The position numbers and the translations under genes were made by a program. The notes beneath the pieces are model-generated. The model had not been told where the DNA came from. It made no database searches and saw nothing but the letters and a program-made list of their open reading frames with translations. Below, piece by piece: positions 60,147 through 64,000 of a stretch of DNA of 64,000 nucleotides (the stretch's first letter is position 1; every line of letters begins with the position of its first letter). Source of the DNA: Chryseolinea serpens (GTDB lineage: Bacteria; Bacteroidota; Bacteroidia; Cytophagales; Cyclobacteriaceae). The stretch lies in the NCBI RefSeq assembly GCF_900129725.1, contig NZ_FQWQ01000002.1, positions 124,001 to 188,000 on the forward strand, in the 5' to 3' direction.

Positions 60147-61490
60147 ATGAAATCCTTCATAGCATCCTCCATGATCTTCATTGTGTCGGCTGTGTCACAG
60201 CAGTGCGCACATGAATATGAATTCAGCGACGAGCCGCCGCGCCACTCGATCACCCAGATCTCGCCGGCGTGCGGCCGGATGGGCGACACCCTTACCATCA
60301 CCGGAAAAGATTTCAGTGACATCACTTCGAAGAATACGGTCCTCATCAATGGAAACCGGGCGGCCGTGTTGCTGGCCTCTTCCACCTACATCACGGCGAT
60401 CGTGCCGGCACGTGCTGGTTCGGGCGCTGTGTCGGTGGTGATCGACAAGGCTAAGGCCACAGGTCCAAGCTTTACGTATCTGCCCACCGGGTTGGTGACC
60501 ATCGCTTCGAACGATCTTCAGATGGATGGCCTGGCGGCCGATGCGCAAAAAAACATTTACGTCGTTCGGGCGCCCTTGAACAGCGTCTATAAGCGTTCTT
60601 CGACCGGTGTGCTCAGCTACGTCGCCGGTGGCGGAAGGGCCGGCAACACGCCCGGTTACTTTAATGGATCGGGCGGCTTTGCCTTGTTCAACTATCCCTC
60701 GGATGCGGCGGTGGACAGTAAAGGCAACGTATATATTTCTGATACGGGCAACAATTGCATCCGCATGATCGCGCCCGATGGATATGTGAGCCTGTATGCG
60801 GGTGTCGACAATTTTCAATACGGCCAACCCCAGCCCGGCTATCTCGATGGTCCGCGCAACGCCGCATTCTTCGACCGGCCCCGGGGCCTCTTCATCGACA
60901 AGCAGGACAATCTTTATGTCTGCGATGAAGGCAATGTACGGGTGCGCATGATCACGCCCGATGCGAATGATCAGGTTGGAAATGTAACCACCCTCGCCGG
61001 CACGGGCGAACACGGCGGCAAAGACGGTGCTGCCCTGCAAGCCACTTTTAGTTTTGTACGCGACCTGGTCGTGGACGACGATGGCAACATTTTTCTGACC
61101 GAAGCCTACGAACCTGCCCGGGTGAGAAAAATTTCCAACAGCGACAATATGGTAAGCACCCTCCTGGACGAAACCAAAGCGCGCTACGGCTGTTCCAGTG
61201 AACCGTATGTTCCCCTTTCCCTGGGAGGTATCGCGCTCGGCCCCGAGGGCAACCTGTATTGCAGCGCCTATGTTCGCGGCAGCGGAAGCTACCTGACCGA
61301 CCGGACCAAGATCCTCACCATTGCCGCCGACAACACCATCAGCGCGTTGGCCGGTGGTGCCGATGCCAATGGACCGCGCGAAGGCATTGGTGAGAACGTC
61401 CATTTTCCCTTTACGGGCTATTTGATCATGCTGGACGGCGCCTTGTACACTGGCACCGACTACCAGTTGGTGCGCGTGGATGTGAATTGA
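60147..61490 (+). CDS. IPT/TIG and NHL-repeat exported protein
   Basis: This 447-residue exported protein has a signal peptide (about 1-22; QQC near residue 23 may be a lipobox-like Cys). An IPT/TIG Ig-like domain spans about 35-115 (ITQISPACGRMGDTLTITGK). A six-bladed NHL-type propeller follows at about 120-445 with the pattern A-x-D-x-x-G-N-x-Y-I-x-D-x-x-N-x-x-I-R (for example AVDSKGNVYISDTGNNCIRM and DNLYVCDEGNVRVRMITPDA). It has no catalytic motif; such proteins bind sugar or protein ligands outside the cell. The start at 60147 (MKSFIASS) is chosen over TTG 60111. The following gene begins 15 bases later, so they form an operon. Confidence 0.9.
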   Translation: MKSFIASSMIFIVSAVSQQCAHEYEFSDEPPRHSITQISPACGRMGDTLTITGKDFSDITSKNTVLINGNRAAVLLASSTYITAIVPARAGSGAVSVVIDKAKATGPSFTYLPTGLVTIASNDLQMDGLAADAQKNIYVVRAPLNSVYKRSSTGVLSYVAGGGRAGNTPGYFNGSGGFALFNYPSDAAVDSKGNVYISDTGNNCIRMIAPDGYVSLYAGVDNFQYGQPQPGYLDGPRNAAFFDRPRGLFIDKQDNLYVCDEGNVRVRMITPDANDQVGNVTTLAGTGEHGGKDGAALQATFSFVRDLVVDDDGNIFLTEAYEPARVRKISNSDNMVSTLLDETKARYGCSSEPYVPLSLGGIALGPEGNLYCSAYVRGSGSYLTDRTKILTIAADNTISALAGGADANGPREGIGENVHFPFTGYLIMLDGALYTGTDYQLVRVDVN

Positions 61491-61505
61491 CGTAACGCCT
61501 GCCTC

Positions 61506-63206
61506 ATGAAAACGCTGATAAAAAAATTCGCAATAGCCTCGTTGGTGGTGGTCGGCATGCTGGCGGCCCACCTCGCGGTCGATGCCCAGGACCTGGAGAA
61601 CATCGCGCAGCAAAAGCCCGTGACCTTTTCGGGAAGTGCCAGTGCGCGCATGTTGTTCTATTCGGCCAAGGGCATTCAAGACCGGAGGAAACCTTTTTCA
61701 TACGTACTCTCCGGCTCGCCCACGCTGACGTTGTATGGCGTGACCATCCCTTTCTATTTTGTGTACAGCGAACAAGAGCGCTCATTCCGCCAACCGTTCA
61801 ACCAGTTCGGGTTGAGTCCGCGGTATAAATGGATCACGCTTCACGCCGGGTATCGCAACATTACCTATTCACCCTACACGTTGGCTGGTCATACCATTCT
61901 TGGTGCAGGTGTTGAGTTAACTCCAGGGATACTGCGCATCGGTTTTATGTATGGGCGGCTTAACCGCGCTACGGCGGTGGACACCACATCGGGAACGTAT
62001 GATCCCTTCCAGTATACGCGGCGTGGTTATGCGGCGAAGATCGGGGTTGGGAAGGGAAACAACTTTATCGACTTCAGCATGATGAAAGCGAAAGACGACA
62101 GCACCAGTGTTCATTATTCTGAAAAGGTGACCTCGCGGGTGTCGCCGGCCGAAAATGTGGTGTTTGGTGTGAGCGGTGCCTTTTCGTACAAAGGCGTATT
62201 TGTAGAAGGCGATGCAGGTTTCAGTTACTACACCATCAACTTGGGTTCGCATATCAAGATCGATTCCATTCCGGATATTCTGAAAAATACATTGGGGAAT
62301 TTCATCCACATCAATGGCTCCACGGAATTTTACAGCGCCTACAATTTCGCCGTTGGGTATCGCCGGAATGATCTCACCATCAAAGTTCAATACAAGCGCG
62401 TCGATCCCGATTTCAAATCCATGGGGTCTTATTTCTTTAACAACGACCTGGAGAACATCACCATCGCGCCCAGTTTCTCGGTGCTCAAGCGGAAGCTTCA
62501 TTTCGCGGGCAGCCTGGGGTTGCAACGCGACAATCTTCAAAACCAGAAAGAATCGACCAGCAAGCGGGTGATCGGCTCGGCCAACCTTTCGGCCAACATT
62601 ACCGACAACCTCGGCGTGGACTTTACCTACACCAACTTCTCGACAAAACAACAACCCGGAAGAGTGTTCGTGGCCGACACGTTGCTCATCACACAAACCA
62701 CGGGGACCATCGGCATCACGCCGCGGTACATTATCCCGAAGGAGAACGTGACGCACACCTTCCTGCTTTCATGGAACCGCATGACCCTGCAGGACTTGAA
62801 TGCGTCTCCGCGAATGAACAACGACCTGAGTTCGGTGAACATGTTTTTCAACTACCAGATCATGCTCGTCCCCAAAAACCTGACGCTCTATATCAACCTC
62901 AATTCGGCTCACCTCACCATGGCGAGAAATGAAACGGGGAACAAGGGCATCACGCTCGGGGGCAGCAAGAACCTGAAGGACAACAAACTTTCGGTGGGAT
63001 TGTCGGTGGCCATTCTTCAATCTTTTTCCGGGGGACAAAAGAATTTGTTGCTGAACGACGGTCTTCAATGTTCCTACCGGCCCGGCAAACGACACACGTT
63101 TAGCACTAACATCAACTACATCGGCAACTTTCCCCACGAGCGCAGTAAAGAGAGCACACGTTTTAGCGAGTTCCGGGGTGAGGTTTCATACGCTGTAAAT
63201 TTTTAA
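61506..63206 (+). CDS. Outer-membrane beta-barrel protein of unknown function
   Basis: This 566-residue exported protein has a signal peptide (1-27, ending LAVDAQ) and then alternating amphipathic strands with aromatic girdles throughout (FSGSASARMLFYSAKGI, YKWITLHAGYRNITYSPYTL, FNFAVGYRRNDLTIKVQYKR-like segments), ending in SYAVNF, an aromatic C-terminus typical of outer-membrane barrels. The length suggests about 22 strands. I do not recognise a named family; similar barrels occur next to TANFOR proteins in Bacteroidota and may act with them. It starts 15 bases after the IPT/NHL gene and 4 bases before the TANFOR gene. Confidence 0.85.
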   Translation: MKTLIKKFAIASLVVVGMLAAHLAVDAQDLENIAQQKPVTFSGSASARMLFYSAKGIQDRRKPFSYVLSGSPTLTLYGVTIPFYFVYSEQERSFRQPFNQFGLSPRYKWITLHAGYRNITYSPYTLAGHTILGAGVELTPGILRIGFMYGRLNRATAVDTTSGTYDPFQYTRRGYAAKIGVGKGNNFIDFSMMKAKDDSTSVHYSEKVTSRVSPAENVVFGVSGAFSYKGVFVEGDAGFSYYTINLGSHIKIDSIPDILKNTLGNFIHINGSTEFYSAYNFAVGYRRNDLTIKVQYKRVDPDFKSMGSYFFNNDLENITIAPSFSVLKRKLHFAGSLGLQRDNLQNQKESTSKRVIGSANLSANITDNLGVDFTYTNFSTKQQPGRVFVADTLLITQTTGTIGITPRYIIPKENVTHTFLLSWNRMTLQDLNASPRMNNDLSSVNMFFNYQIMLVPKNLTLYINLNSAHLTMARNETGNKGITLGGSKNLKDNKLSVGLSVAILQSFSGGQKNLLLNDGLQCSYRPGKRHTFSTNINYIGNFPHERSKESTRFSEFRGEVSYAVNF

Positions 63207-63210
63207 GAAA

Positions 63211-64000
63211 ATGAATTCAAAATCTAAACAACCTTTTCATATGTCTATTCCTGTGAAGGTTCGTGCCCGCGCGGTCGTTTTGATCGTCGCCGTGCTCTGG
63301 CTGGTGGCTTTGGCCACGTATTGCCAGGCGCAAAATGATGTTACCGTTACCGTGATGGTAGCCCCGCCCTATTCAACCAAGATCGATGATTATGAAAAAC
63401 ATCCCGAGCGCATCATCATCACGTTGCAGTCACATCGTCAGTCGGCCGTGTCGCTGCAACTGCGCGGGTCGATCATCGGTGAAAATGGGATCGAGATCCA
63501 TGCCGCGCGCCAGTACCGTTCGCCGCGGCCGATCGATCTTCCCGCGGGGATGACCTTGCAGCTGGATGCGATGGCGGTCCGCAGTTTGTTCGACATCGAC
63601 AAGGTCGAGGTTCGCGGCACGTCGGTGGCGGCCTTGCGCGAAGGCAATGGTTTGCCCGAGGGCACCTATCGCATTTGCGCGCGAGCGTATGATTACAATC
63701 AACCGGAGGTCCCATTGTCGGTGGACGAGCCGATGGGTTGCAGCAATGCCTTCCGTATCACCAACCTGGAACCGCCCTACCTCATCAGGCCCTATGCCGA
63801 TGAGGTGGTGCGTTCCGTTGCGCCGCAGAACGTGTTGTTCACCTGGAGCTTTCCGGCCGGTGCACCGCCGTCTACTCAGTTCAAGCTGAAGATCGTGGAG
63901 ATTCTCACGCAAGGACGCAACATCAACGACGCCATGCAGTCGGCCACGACGCCGCCGTTTTTTGAACAGACGGTGACCGGCAATGCGTTTCTTTTCGGTC
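63211..64000 (+). CDS. TANFOR domain-containing protein, 5' end only
   Basis: The frame runs from ATG 63211 to the window edge (263 codons) without a stop. A signal peptide (about 1-41, ending ATYCQAQ) is followed by the N-terminal TANFOR-type pattern: VTVMVAPPYSTKIDDYEKHP, then the LRGSIIGENGIEI strand, GLPEGTYRICARAYDYNQPE and EPPYLIRPYADE. TANFOR proteins are large Bacteroidota surface proteins. An in-frame ATG at 63241 is an alternative start with a tighter signal peptide. It is the last gene of a set with an IPT/NHL protein and a barrel protein, with short gaps; this suggests a cell-surface assembly. Confidence 0.88.
   Translation, partial: MNSKSKQPFHMSIPVKVRARAVVLIVAVLWLVALATYCQAQNDVTVTVMVAPPYSTKIDDYEKHPERIIITLQSHRQSAVSLQLRGSIIGENGIEIHAARQYRSPRPIDLPAGMTLQLDAMAVRSLFDIDKVEVRGTSVAALREGNGLPEGTYRICARAYDYNQPEVPLSVDEPMGCSNAFRITNLEPPYLIRPYADEVVRSVAPQNVLFTWSFPAGAPPSTQFKLKIVEILTQGRNINDAMQSATTPPFFEQTVTGNAFLFG

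Noticed and set aside
60195-61679. 494-codon minus-strand reading frame
   Set aside because: It is antisense to the IPT/NHL gene and has no signal, motif or sensible start context.

Overview
The window looks like chromosomal DNA of a gliding or polymer-degrading member of the Bacteroidota, most likely Cytophagales-like. The evidence is a combination of type IX secretion (T9SS) sorting domains of both types, SprB and HYR repeat proteins, a PorP/SprF protein, PadR-coupled FtsX/MacB permeases, LytS/LytTR signalling, a CarboxypepD_reg-type outer-membrane barrel and an XrtN exosortase. The genus is not determined. No tRNA, rRNA, CRISPR array, phage or intact transposase was seen.

Layout. 1-3364 (minus): an L-arabinose operon, araB-araD-araA (araA cut by the window edge), with a HAD phosphatase upstream and a palindromic operator candidate before araB. 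A related palindrome precedes the secreted GH51 arabinofuranosidase at 8139-10121, suggesting one regulon. 3492-7372 (plus): small secreted proteins and a PadR regulator translationally coupled to an FtsX/MacB permease. 7436-8029: a compound inverted-repeat element. 10497-17790: unknown proteins, a PIG-L deacetylase, an arabinose/fucose isomerase-like protein, a pirin and a CHAD protein. 17815-20555 (minus): a family 2A encapsulin shell gene followed by its cysteine desulfurase cargo gene, a two-gene sulfur nanocompartment locus. 20977-23457 (plus): an SMP-30-type lactonase and two SDR dehydrogenases, probably sugar-acid metabolism. 23503-28174: an outer-membrane barrel receptor divergent from a LytS/LytTR pair. 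28382-35968: an esterase-fold protein that lacks its nucleophilic Ser, a SnoaL-like protein, DUF5995 and DUF2278 proteins, a TetR-hydrolase pair with two matching operators, a beta-propeller lipoprotein and a membrane protein.

36123-39198: a second compound palindromic element and a second FtsX/MacB permease. 39569-50824 (plus): a tight four-gene unit comprising a 2201-residue HYR-repeat T9SS type-B adhesin (16 consecutive units of exactly 246 bp), a PorP/SprF protein, a PorE-like TPR/PD40 protein without OmpA domain, and a hybrid histidine kinase. It ends at a strong hairpin facing a convergent SprB-repeat T9SS type-A protein (50934-53828). 54411-58318 (minus): exosortase XrtN and its VIT-domain partner with a PEP-CTERM-like tail, overlapping by ATGA. 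58795-64000 (plus): a GH5 lipoprotein, an IPT/NHL protein, an outer-membrane barrel protein and the start of a TANFOR protein.

The strongest systems are the encapsulin-desulfurase pair, the XrtN-VIT sorting pair and the HYR adhesin operon. Each belongs to a family that is known but little studied. I did not find a system that I can say is entirely undescribed. The least explained items are the compound palindromic elements beside both FtsX permeases, the adhesin-linked sensor kinase, the Cys/His-rich SprB protein and the serine-less esterase.
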